53,907 nucleotides of DNA. Origin: an uncultured Collinsella sp. (GTDB lineage Bacteria > Actinomycetota > Coriobacteriia > Coriobacteriales > Coriobacteriaceae). A program made the translations under genes and the position numbers. Under the pieces are notes generated by a model. That model saw only the letters and a program-made list of their open reading frames with translations, did no database searches and had not been told where the DNA came from. Shown here piece after piece: positions 41,643-49,175 of the stretch. The DNA is taken from contig UQUD01000002.1 in the NCBI GenBank assembly GCA_900544225.1, positions 1-53,907 on the forward strand, given 5' to 3'. Every line of letters begins with the position of its first letter. Position 1 is the first letter of the stretch.

Positions 41643-42722
41643 CTAAATACCCGCAAGTTCGCAGTAGCGATCGACATTGCTGGCAAATACCATCTCGACG
41701 GCGCCCTTCTGGACGGGCACCGTCGGGGTCCTTCCCCACAGCAGATAATCGCCCAGCGTCTTAGCGCCGCGATACGCCAGGCTCGTCGGGTCCTTATAAA
41801 CAATATTGGTAAAGATACCGCGGCGCAAGGCCAGAGCGCTTTCGGGAAACAGGTCGTTGCCGATCACCATGACCTGACCGGCCTTGCCGGTCGAAACGAG
41901 CGCGTCGGCAACCACTTCGGAACCAACGGCAAAAACGCTACAGATAAGTTCGGGGGCGTCCGGCGCACTCAAGCGCTTTTCGAGCTCATGCTCGAGTTGT
42001 TTGACTTGCGCATGGGCACCTGCAAGATCCTCAACCTGCCATGGAATAGCACGTTCGCGCAGGTAATTGTGGAAAGCGCGGGCGGTTAGATAGTGCGAAT
42101 CGGTATACGGGTCGCCTGTCAAAAGGAGCACGCGGGCGTCGGCCCCAGAAGCATGGACCAGGTATGCCGCCTGCTCGGCCATAAGGCTGCCTGCCGTCGA
42201 ATAATCGGCCAAGCTCGCACCCAAACGATTCAAATGCGGACGGTCGCCGTCGACGAGCTCGATCGTCACGCCCGCCTCGGCAATCTGCCCCAACAGCTCG
42301 GTTGCACGATCGTCGCCCGGAGCATAGGCAAGCAAGCCATCAATCTTCTCGCCCACCTGCAGGCGCTCGTCGATTTGCTCGAGCGCATCGGCGTAGCCAC
42401 CCACGCCAAATTCAACACGCTCAACCGTAATGCCCTGGTCGATGACCTCCTGTTCAAAGCGATTGCAGCCTTCCCACAGGTAACGGAAAAAGTACGCTCC
42501 CTCGCGCGATGCGCGGGGCAGGCAAAACATCAGATTGATGTCCTTGCGACGCAGGTTTGAGGCACTTGTGTTGCGGTGATAGCCCATGGCCTCGGCCTTA
42601 GCGTTCACCTTGGCGCGCACGGATTCGCTCACGCCGGCCTTTCCCGTCAGGGCCTTGTGCACGGTATTGATGGAAACGCCAAGCTCGGCGGCTATGTCCT
42701 TCATGGTTACGCGAGCGCTCAT
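41643..42722 (-). CDS. LacI-family regulator, candidate repressor of the uronate regulon
   Basis: A 359-residue regulator with helix-turn-helix TMKDIAAELGVSINTVHKAL, hinge RNTSASNLRRKDINLMFCLP and a sugar-binding domain (GEKIDGLLAYAPGDD, VIGNDLFPESALALRRGI). It stands directly upstream of uxaCBA on the same strand. It is the only LacI-type gene of this locus, while the operators GGTGAACGTTCACC have the central CG typical of LacI sites. It is therefore the best candidate to control uxaCBA, the GPH symporter, GH105 and dhuD. The effector is unknown (galacturonate or KDG are likely). The recognition helix INTVHKALTG departs from the more common ATVSRVLN form. Confidence 0.87.
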   Translation of the reverse strand: MSARVTMKDIAAELGVSINTVHKALTGKAGVSESVRAKVNAKAEAMGYHRNTSASNLRRKDINLMFCLPRASREGAYFFRYLWEGCNRFEQEVIDQGITVERVEFGVGGYADALEQIDERLQVGEKIDGLLAYAPGDDRATELLGQIAEAGVTIELVDGDRPHLNRLGASLADYSTAGSLMAEQAAYLVHASGADARVLLLTGDPYTDSHYLTARAFHNYLRERAIPWQVEDLAGAHAQVKQLEHELEKRLSAPDAPELICSVFAVGSEVVADALVSTGKAGQVMVIGNDLFPESALALRRGIFTNIVYKDPTSLAYRGAKTLGDYLLWGRTPTVPVQKGAVEMVFASNVDRYCELAGI

Positions 42723-42819
42723 GCGGTTACTCCGTTATAGATAAGTTGCCAATTAATAGTCCAGTTAACGATACCCCAAAAATACTCTTCGACTCGCCGT
42801 GCTCTCCCTCAAATGCACA

Positions 42820-42853
42820 AAGCGCCCCGCGAACGGATGCCCGCGGGGCGCTT
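42820..42853 (-). terminator. Intrinsic terminator of the Cys-rich gene
   Basis: A 12-bp perfect stem (42820-42831 with 42842-42853) and a short TTTG tail on the minus strand. Confidence 0.75.
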
Positions 42854-42866
42854 GGATGTCCGGACC

Positions 42867-43067
42867 TTATTTGATACCGCGACCCAAGTCTTCGGCGATT
42901 TTGTCTACGCCCTTAAGTGCAGCGCACGTCTTTTTGTTGGAGCAATGCCCCGTGCAAACGTCACCCTGAGCGCAGTCAGCGCAGGTGCCCTTGCGGTAGA
43001 TGCGCACGCATACCGCAACAAACGCAATACCGATAACAGCCAGTACAACAATATCGATAGGTGCCAT
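42867..43067 (-). CDS. FeoB-associated Cys-rich membrane protein
   Basis: A 66-residue protein with one N-terminal membrane segment (IDIVVLAVIGIAFVAVCVRI) and a Cys-rich tail (GTCADCAQGDVCTGHCSNKKTC: Cys at about 29, 32, 38, 42 and 48). Small proteins of this form are found next to feoB and are thought to assist iron uptake. A terminator separates it from feoB upstream, so it probably has its own promoter or receives read-through. Confidence 0.85.
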   Translation of the reverse strand: MAPIDIVVLAVIGIAFVAVCVRIYRKGTCADCAQGDVCTGHCSNKKTCAALKGVDKIAEDLGRGIK

Positions 43068-43180
43068 AGCAAGCCTCCTCTAGTTAACCATCACTTACTT
43101 TACCCCATTCTCCACCTACCAAAAAGGGACAGGTTTATTTTGGTCGGTTTTATCTGCGGAAACGTCACATCTCCCCCACC

Positions 43181-43213
43181 AAAAAGCCCGAGTGTCGCTG
43201 GGACACCCGGGCT
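43181..43213 (-). terminator. Intrinsic terminator of feoB
   Basis: AGCCCGAGTGTC (43185-43196) pairs with the run at 43202-43213 with one mismatch, followed on the minus strand by TTTTTGG. Confidence 0.85.
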
Positions 43214-43242
43214 CGTGGAAAGGGGTTAATCCTTATTCGGAC

Positions 43243-45570
43243 TTAAGCGGAAACTGCGGCGGAAGCAGTGTTGGTCTCGTCCTCGTCGGTCCATGCATGC
43301 TTGGGCATGGGACGGAAGATCTGGAAGAGCATCGCAACCAGCAGCACGATGGCCACAACCGTCCAGAAGCCAAACTGCCCAAGGACAAGCAGGTTATAGA
43401 ACTGGTTGATGAACAGGCCGATCGCCCAAGCAAAGGCGCACTCGTAGCCGATGGCAATCGCGGTCCACTTGCCGGAGTCCATCTGGTTGCGGATAGTGCC
43501 CATGGCGGCAAAACACGGAGCGCACAGCAGGTTGAATGCGCCAAAGGCAACGCAAGCGCCCATAGTCGGGAACATGCCGGCGAACGCGGTCCACAGGCTC
43601 GGGTCAGTCTCGGCGGCGTCGGCCACGGACAGCAGCGAGCCGGCAGTGGCGACGACGTTCTCCTTAGCCACAAGGCCCGAGACGGTCAGCGCAGTTGCCT
43701 GCCAGGTGCTAAAGCCAAGCGGGGCGAAGATCCAAGCGACCAGGTTACCGAGCATGGCAAGCACGGAGTAGTCCATGAACTCCTCGGGGATGCCGTCCAT
43801 CGCAGGCAGGAAGCCAAAGGAGCCGTTGTAGCTACCAAAGTTGGACAGGAACCAAACCACGACAGTGGAGGCAAAGATGACCGTGCCGGCCTTCTTGATA
43901 AAGGCCCAGCAGCGCTCCCACACGTGCAGCGCCCAAGAGCGAATCGCCGGGAAGTGGTAAGCGGGGAGCTCCATGACAAACGGGGTCGGGCGGCCGGCGA
44001 AGAGCTTGGTCTTCTTGAGCATGAGGCCCGAGGCGATGACGGCAAAGACGCCCAGGAAGTAGAAGAGCGGGCTGATCCACGCGGCGGTGGTAGAAGAATC
44101 GCCGATGATGGAACCCATGAGCAGGGCGATGATCGGCAGCTTAGCGCCACAGGGAATGAACGTGGTGGTCATGACCGTCATGCGGCGGTCCTTCTCGTTC
44201 TCGATGGTCTTGGTAGCCATGACGCCGGGGACGCCGCAGCCCGAGGACACGAGCATGGGGATGAAGGACTTACCGGACAGGCCAAAGCGGCGGAACACGC
44301 GGTCCATGATGAAGGCGACGCGGGCCATATAGCCGCAGTCCTCCAAGAAGGACAGCATGACGAACAGCAGGAACATCTGCGGGACGAAGCCGAAGATGGC
44401 GCCCAGGCCGCCGACGATGCCGTCGCAGACCAGCGAATCGACCAGGCCACCGTCCTCGGTGCCGCCCGCCACAAGGGCGTCGTGCACCACGGTGGTGATA
44501 CCCGGGACATAGGGGCCGTACTGTGCCGGGTCGACCGAGTCGGCATTGTCACCCGCAGCCTCGACGGCCGCGTCGTAGGCGTCGCGACCCTGGCCGAGCA
44601 CATACCAACCGTCGGTACCGAAGAGCTGGTCGTTGGTGAAGTCGGTCACCGTGCCGCCCAAGGTAGAAACGGCGATGTAGTACACGCAGAACATGATGAC
44701 CACAAAGATCGGCAGGCCCAGGATACGGTTGGTAACCACGCGGTCGATCTTCTCGGAGGTGCTCATCTTTGCCGGAGCCTTGGTGAGGCACTCGTCAATG
44801 ATGTGGGCAATCACGCCGTAACGCTCGCCGGTGATGATGGACTCGGCGTCGTCGTCGCAGTCCTGCTCGCACTGGGCGACCAGCTGCTCCACGCGAGCGG
44901 CCTTCTCCTTGGTGAGGTTGATGAGCTTGCAGGCGTCCGCGTCGCGCTCGAACAGTTTGACCGCGTAGTAGCGGCGCTTGTTGGCGGGAACGCTCGCAGG
45001 CAGGTTATTCTCGATGTGGTCCAGAACGTCCTCGATGGAGGAGTCGAACTTGTGCTCCGGCACCTGGTCCTTGGAAGCAGCGGACTTCTTAACCTGCTCG
45101 AAGAGCTCCTTGATGCCCTTGTTCTTAAGAGCCGAGATCATCATGACCGGGCAGCCGAGCTTCTTGGAGAGCTTGTCCGTGTCGATCTTGTCGCCGTTCT
45201 TCTCGACCAAGTCGGCCATGTTGAGGGCAACGACCACGGGCAGGCCGGTCTCGATAACCTGAAGCGCCAGGTACAGGTTACGCTCCAGGTTGGTGGCGTC
45301 GACCACCTGGACGACAACATCGGGCTCGCCGCTCATGAGGTAATCGCGCGAGCATTGCTCCTCGGGGCTGTAGGGGGAAAGCGAGTAGATGCCAGGGAGG
45401 TCCGTGATGGTAACGTTCTTGTCGCTTAGGAGCTTGGCTTCCTTTTTCTCAACCGTGACGCCGGGCCAGTTGCCAACGTAGCCGTTGGCGCCGGTGATCA
45501 GGTTGAAAAGCGTGGTCTTGCCGCAGTTGGGGTTACCCGCCAGCGCGACATGGATCTGAGAATCCGCCAT
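43243..45570 (-). CDS. feoB: Ferrous iron transporter FeoB
   Basis: GTP-dependent Fe2+ uptake protein of the cytoplasmic membrane, 775 residues. The N-terminal G domain has G1 GNPNCGKTT (about 11-19), the switch segment YVGNWPGVTVE, G3 DLPGIYSLSPYS and G4 ALNMADL. A helical spacer follows, and then the membrane part with two gate regions (SSGCGVPGVMATKTIENEKD, PCGAKLPIIALL). The C-terminal tail ends in a short charged stretch. It is the third gene after two feoA genes on the same strand; an inverted repeat resembling an iron box lies in its leader. Confidence 0.97.
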   Translation of the reverse strand: MADSQIHVALAGNPNCGKTTLFNLITGANGYVGNWPGVTVEKKEAKLLSDKNVTITDLPGIYSLSPYSPEEQCSRDYLMSGEPDVVVQVVDATNLERNLYLALQVIETGLPVVVALNMADLVEKNGDKIDTDKLSKKLGCPVMMISALKNKGIKELFEQVKKSAASKDQVPEHKFDSSIEDVLDHIENNLPASVPANKRRYYAVKLFERDADACKLINLTKEKAARVEQLVAQCEQDCDDDAESIITGERYGVIAHIIDECLTKAPAKMSTSEKIDRVVTNRILGLPIFVVIMFCVYYIAVSTLGGTVTDFTNDQLFGTDGWYVLGQGRDAYDAAVEAAGDNADSVDPAQYGPYVPGITTVVHDALVAGGTEDGGLVDSLVCDGIVGGLGAIFGFVPQMFLLFVMLSFLEDCGYMARVAFIMDRVFRRFGLSGKSFIPMLVSSGCGVPGVMATKTIENEKDRRMTVMTTTFIPCGAKLPIIALLMGSIIGDSSTTAAWISPLFYFLGVFAVIASGLMLKKTKLFAGRPTPFVMELPAYHFPAIRSWALHVWERCWAFIKKAGTVIFASTVVVWFLSNFGSYNGSFGFLPAMDGIPEEFMDYSVLAMLGNLVAWIFAPLGFSTWQATALTVSGLVAKENVVATAGSLLSVADAAETDPSLWTAFAGMFPTMGACVAFGAFNLLCAPCFAAMGTIRNQMDSGKWTAIAIGYECAFAWAIGLFINQFYNLLVLGQFGFWTVVAIVLLVAMLFQIFRPMPKHAWTDEDETNTASAAVSA

Positions 45571-45645
45571 TCAATCCTTCTTCCTTGTGTGCCCGCGCTG
45601 CTTTCTCCGCGCAGGCTGGATAATGTGCTTCAAAGATGCTGCATT

Positions 45646-45665
45646 AAGTTAGAAAAACCTAACTT
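45646..45665 (-). promoter_or_regulatory. Candidate iron-repressor box in the feoB leader
   Basis: AAGTTAG (45646-45652) and CTAACTT (45659-45665) form a perfect inverted repeat with a 6-base spacer, similar in form to DtxR/IdeR boxes. It lies between the second feoA and feoB. Confidence 0.6.
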
Positions 45666-45693
45666 TACCTGCAGAAATACACGCCGCGAGCCC

Positions 45694-45915
45694 TTACTGG
45701 ACCTCGACGACGGCCGCCTCCTCCTTGCGGATGGAAAGCTCGTAGCCGCGCACGTTGATCTCGACCGGATCACCGAGCGGTGCAACCTTCACGACCTTGA
45801 ACGAAGTGCCCTTGATGAGCCCCAGGTCCATAAGGTGGCGGCGAAGCGCACCCTCACCGTGAAGCTTGACGATGGTGGAGCTCTCGCCCACCTTAACGTC
45901 ACCCAACGTCTTCAT
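45694..45915 (-). CDS. feoA: FeoA-domain protein (second copy)
   Basis: A 73-residue SH3-like FeoA protein: TLGDVKVGESSTIVKLHGEG, then LMDLGLIKGTSFKVVKVAPL and GDPVEINVRGYELSIRKEEA. FeoA supports FeoB function and binds near its G domain. It lies 124 bases upstream of feoB and 40 bases downstream of the other feoA. Confidence 0.93.
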   Translation of the reverse strand: MKTLGDVKVGESSTIVKLHGEGALRRHLMDLGLIKGTSFKVVKVAPLGDPVEINVRGYELSIRKEEAAVVEVQ

Positions 45916-45954
45916 CCTCTTGTCCCCCTTTCGGTTTTTATCAAATGCTGCGAA

Positions 45955-46197
45955 CTAACCGACGGTCATGATGTGCATGGCGACCTTGGAATCGATGCCA
46001 AAGCGTGCGCCCAGCACAGTGACGATGATATTGGCGCCACTCGAGCTCACCACGTGGATTTCGCTGCCCTCGACAAAGCCGAGGTCCTTGAGGTGGTGCT
46101 TCATATCCTCATTGCCCTTTACACGAGACACGCGCACGGTTTCGCCCGCTTTTACCATCGAAAGCGGCATTGCCGGCATCTGCGGTCCGCAAGACAT
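45955..46197 (-). CDS. feoA: FeoA-domain protein (first copy)
   Basis: An 80-residue FeoA protein with a short N-terminal extension (MSCGPQMPAM with one Cys), followed by the domain (LSMVKAGETVRVSRVKGNED, LKDLGFVEGSEIHVVSSSGA, LGARFGIDSKVAMHIM). It is the first gene of the feoA-feoA-feoB run. The two FeoA copies differ strongly in sequence, so they are not a recent duplication. Confidence 0.92.
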   Translation of the reverse strand: MSCGPQMPAMPLSMVKAGETVRVSRVKGNEDMKHHLKDLGFVEGSEIHVVSSSGANIIVTVLGARFGIDSKVAMHIMTVG

Positions 46198-46239
46198 GAG
46201 TGGCTCCTAACGTCAGTTCGTCCTTAACATCGACACGGT

Positions 46240-46293
46240 AAAAGTTAACCACGCCTATGTTCGCTATAGTAAACTAACACGTGGTTAACTTTT
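46240..46293 (-). promoter_or_regulatory. Candidate iron-box pair at the feo promoter
   Basis: AAAAGTTAACCACG (46240-46253) is the exact inverse of CGTGGTTAACTTTT (46280-46293). The 26 bases between carry TACTAT (minus strand), a likely -10 box, so a repressor bound to the two arms would enclose the promoter. A DtxR-family iron repressor is the natural candidate. Confidence 0.65.
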
Positions 46294-46341
46294 TGGAAAG
46301 GGTCCACATTCAGATTTCGAAAAAGTTTCCTATACGAAACA

Positions 46342-46376
46342 AAGGCGCCGCAAAGACTGTCTCTTTGCGGCGCCTT
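46342..46376 (-). terminator. Intrinsic terminator of the HPr-like gene
   Basis: A 15-bp perfect stem (46342-46356 with 46362-46376), a 5-base loop and TTTGTTTCG on the minus strand. Confidence 0.85.
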
Positions 46377-46429
46377 GCCATACCAATTGATGCAACAGAG
46401 GGGACTGCCCCTTTGTCACATTGTTGAGG

Positions 46430-46678
46430 TTAGAGTGAGAGATTTCTGATCGACGTAACGCAGGAAGCCTCGTCTACGCCCGAAACGCGGAAGATGATGT
46501 CCTCGCCGCACTCGCCGTAGAGAGCCATGAGTCCCATGACATCGCGGCCATTCGTGTGGCGATCGCCGATACTGACTGACACGTCGCAACGATGCTTGGC
46601 AATGATGTCATAGAGCAGCGCAACCGGGCGGGCATGTAATCCCAACGGATCTTTAATCGTCTTTGTAAACTCGACCAT
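46430..46678 (-). CDS. HPr-family phosphocarrier protein with Asp at position 46
   Basis: An 82-residue protein of the HPr fold. The active-site histidine is H15 in PLGLHARP. The regulatory site, which is Ser46 in Gram-positive HPr (KSIMGVMSL), reads RDVMGLMAL here, so position 46 is Asp. That would mimic the phosphoserine form, as acidic residues can, or else remove kinase control altogether. It may serve a PTS or act as a Crh/NPr-like regulator. No PTS gene is adjacent. The start at 46678 has GGAGGGG; an in-frame ATG at 46723 lacks a site. Confidence 0.87.
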   Translation of the reverse strand: MVEFTKTIKDPLGLHARPVALLYDIIAKHRCDVSVSIGDRHTNGRDVMGLMALYGECGEDIIFRVSGVDEASCVTSIRNLSL

Positions 46679-46775
46679 GTCCCCTCCCACGACATCGTAC
46701 ATTCGGCTGGCAAACCCAGCCATGTGGTAGTTATTGTAGCGTTAGATGCTTGTCGAGGACCCTTTCGGACACCCC

Positions 46776-46995
46776 GTGGACAAAAAGTGGCAAATATGAG
46801 TACTGTCACAAATTTAGTAGCAGCAGAATTGAGAGCAAATTGGCCGATTTGGCCGATTTTAATGTTTTGGAAGCCATCGAATCGCGTCTATAGGGGGTTA
46901 GATAAATTGATTTTGAGCCCATTTTCGCTCAGAACAGGCCGAAAAATATGACACCTCTTTTGCAACAGTACTCATATTTGGCATTTTTTGCCCAC
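46776..46995. repeat. 220-bp AT-rich inverted-repeat element
   Basis: The arms 46776-46806 and 46965-46995 are inverse copies (28 of 31), sharing CAAATATGAGTACTGT. The interior is clearly richer in A and T than the rest of the window and holds a GGCCGATTT direct repeat. No protein is encoded. It lies upstream of the HPr-like gene and downstream of the permease. Confidence 0.85.
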
Positions 46996-47020
46996 AGGGT
47001 CCAAAACCATGCTCCAAAAC

Positions 47021-47052
47021 ACAAAAGGAGGGGCCTCGTAAGGCCCCTCCTT
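47021..47052 (-). terminator. Intrinsic terminator of the amino-acid permease
   Basis: A 12-bp perfect stem (47025-47036 with 47041-47052), loop CGTA, and TTTTGTGTTTTGG on the minus strand. Confidence 0.92.
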
Positions 47053-47099
47053 AGGAAAGGGAATCGATTTATTCCACAGCCGTAGATTAATCCTAGCCG

Positions 47100-48563
47100 C
47101 TACTCCATCATGTCGAGGACGGAGGGGCGAAGCTCGTTCTCAGCAGCCTCGGGATCGGTTTCGCGCAGGCGGTTGATGTAGCGGTTGTACCACATCACGG
47201 CAAGGCCCAGGAAGACAACCACGCCGCCGACGTTGTAGACCAGCGTCAGCCACAGCGGCTGATCGAGCGGAATGGTGCCGCAGATAAGCACGAAGCAGAA
47301 GACCACAAGCAGGAATGCAGCAATGACCAGGCCAAAGGTGCGCGAACCCATGCGGAAGCCACGGGGAGCAGCGTCGAAGTTCTTGCGCAACATAAAGTAG
47401 GCAAGCAGGATCAGCAGCGGCGGGAGCAGAGCGGTGGCAGCCGTCATGTTGGTGACGATCATGAGCAGGTCGTCGAGGTTACCGGAGCCCAGGGCCGGGA
47501 TGATCAGGATGGGGACGACGATGGCGAACTGCAGCCAGGCAGCGCGGGCGGGAATGCCGTGCTCGTTGAGCTCGACGATCTTGCTACCAAAGACACCCTT
47601 GGGGATCTCGGTGAAGAAAACCTTGATGGGAGCAGAGGTCCACATCATGAGGGAGCCCAGCGTGGCGGCGAGAAGGATCAAGCCGATGGCGCGCGTAGAC
47701 ACTTCCATGGGAATGCCAAAGTGGGCAAGGACAGCGCCGAATACGTCGAAGATACCGGTGGAGATGGCAACGCCGCCCTCGGGGATGAACAGGTTAACCA
47801 GCAGCGAAGCGCCTGCATACAGAAGGCCGATGGTCAGACCGGCGATAACGACGGTGCGCACGAAGGCCTTGACGCCACCCTTAAGGTCGTTAAGGAACAC
47901 GCCGACAGACTCAGCGCCGCCAACGCCCTGGATGATCCAGGCAAGCGTACCGAAGAAGCCCCACGCAGTTGCGAAGTTGCTCATGTCGGGAGCCATGTTA
48001 GCGGGAGTAGGAGCCGTAGCGAACTCAACGCCGCCAAAGGCAGCAGCCAGGGACAGCAGGATGAACACGGCGGTCAGGCCGAGAGCCGCGGTCGAACCGA
48101 AGGAGGAAATGGAGCCGATCCACTTAGCGCCCTTGGTCGAAACCCACGTGGCGATAGCAAAGACAACGATCTCGATAATGGTGATCCACAGCTGCGAAAG
48201 CTCGGCGTTGGCACCAAAGAACACGTAGCTCGCGTAGATGATGACGTTGGGCAGGACGGACGCAAAGAAGAACAGGTTAACGAACCAGTAGCTAAATGCC
48301 GTCAGGAACGCCCAGCGACCACCCATCGAGGTCTTAACCCATGCGTACACGCCCGACTCGGAGTCCTTGTTAAGGCCGACGAACTCGGCGGTAACCAGGG
48401 TATAGGGGACAAAGTACAAAAGCGTGGCGAAGAAGAACGACGGCGCGGCTGCTAAGCCGATGGCCGCGTTGTTGTTGATGATGTTCTTGATACCGAACAC
48501 GGCGGCGACCGTCATGCCCAGCAGAGCGAACGAACCAATCGTTCCTCGTTTTTCAGAGCTCAT
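47100..48563 (-). CDS. APC-superfamily amino-acid permease
   Basis: A 487-residue membrane protein with about 12 segments. The first segment motif is GSFALLGMTVAAVFGIKNII, the second YTLVTAEFVGLNKDSESGVY, and IIQGVGGAESVGVFLNDLKG is in the sixth; these suit the glutamate:GABA antiporter/AGC branch of the APC superfamily. The substrate is not certain. The start at 48563 (MSSEKRG) follows GGGAGGG, better than the ATG at 48575. It is a single gene with its own terminator. Confidence 0.87.
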   Translation of the reverse strand: MSSEKRGTIGSFALLGMTVAAVFGIKNIINNNAAIGLAAAPSFFFATLLYFVPYTLVTAEFVGLNKDSESGVYAWVKTSMGGRWAFLTAFSYWFVNLFFFASVLPNVIIYASYVFFGANAELSQLWITIIEIVVFAIATWVSTKGAKWIGSISSFGSTAALGLTAVFILLSLAAAFGGVEFATAPTPANMAPDMSNFATAWGFFGTLAWIIQGVGGAESVGVFLNDLKGGVKAFVRTVVIAGLTIGLLYAGASLLVNLFIPEGGVAISTGIFDVFGAVLAHFGIPMEVSTRAIGLILLAATLGSLMMWTSAPIKVFFTEIPKGVFGSKIVELNEHGIPARAAWLQFAIVVPILIIPALGSGNLDDLLMIVTNMTAATALLPPLLILLAYFMLRKNFDAAPRGFRMGSRTFGLVIAAFLLVVFCFVLICGTIPLDQPLWLTLVYNVGGVVVFLGLAVMWYNRYINRLRETDPEAAENELRPSVLDMME

Positions 48564-48640
48564 AAGCCCTCCCAATCATCTATTAAATGTCATCTAAACC
48601 CGTCCGAGCTGCAAGTGCAAACACGGACGGCGCACCTGCT

Positions 48641-48684
48641 AAGGGGAATGGGGAAAAGGGAGTCAACAAAGCCATCCCCCTTAA
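48641..48684 (-). other. Imperfect hairpin after the ebgC gene
   Basis: AAGGGGAATGG near 48641 is the near-inverse of CCATCCCCCTT ending near 48684. No U-run follows, so termination is uncertain. Confidence 0.4.
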
Positions 48685-48716
48685 CGGCGCGAAGCAAACG
48701 TCCAGGCGGACGAATA

Positions 48717-49172
48717 CTACTTGTTGGGGAAGGAATAACCTTCGACCGTCACGTGCAGTACCACGACGCGGGGATCCGCGGCATCGGCCACGACACGGTA
48801 GGCCTCGTCAATTTCGACGACGGCAACGCCGCCGGCGGGAATCGTCACGGTCTCCCCCGCCCCCTCAAAGCGCTCGCGATCATCGATATCGCTGTAAGCG
48901 CGGGTGCAGGTGAGGCCTGCCTTGGGGGCAACCTCGACGGTCAGGTCGCCGTCGAGCGGAGCGAGCACGGCATGGTAGCGACGGTGACCGACCAGGTCGG
49001 CGGTTGCGGCCTCGCGGGCATAGACCCACCAGTACACCAGCGAGTCGCCGATGGAGTACGCCACATCGTGCTGCAGTTCAGAAACGCCGTCGAGCGCCTG
49101 GCCGGTACGCATCCACTTCTTGACGGACTTCATCTGAGCGTCGAAATCGGCGCGCGAGTTAAAGACATGCAT
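48717..49172 (-). CDS. ebgC: YhcH/YiaL-family protein, beta-galactosidase accessory subunit
   Basis: A 151-residue cupin-like protein of the YhcH/YjgK/YiaL (DUF386) family. It shows LVYWWVYAREAATADLVGHR, YSDIDDRERFEGAGE and the late DPRVVVLHVTVEG; in EbgC the matching residues bind a metal. It starts three bases after the stop of the GH2 gene, so the two are translationally coupled as in the ebgA-ebgC pair. It probably forms a complex with the large subunit, where EbgC is needed for full activity. Confidence 0.9.
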   Translation of the reverse strand: MHVFNSRADFDAQMKSVKKWMRTGQALDGVSELQHDVAYSIGDSLVYWWVYAREAATADLVGHRRYHAVLAPLDGDLTVEVAPKAGLTCTRAYSDIDDRERFEGAGETVTIPAGGVAVVEIDEAYRVVADAADPRVVVLHVTVEGYSFPNK

Positions 49173-49175
49173 GGC

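Noticed and set aside
43192..45429. 745-codon plus-strand frame opposite feoB
   Set aside because: Asp/His/Gly-rich shadow translation; FeoB on the other strand explains the region.
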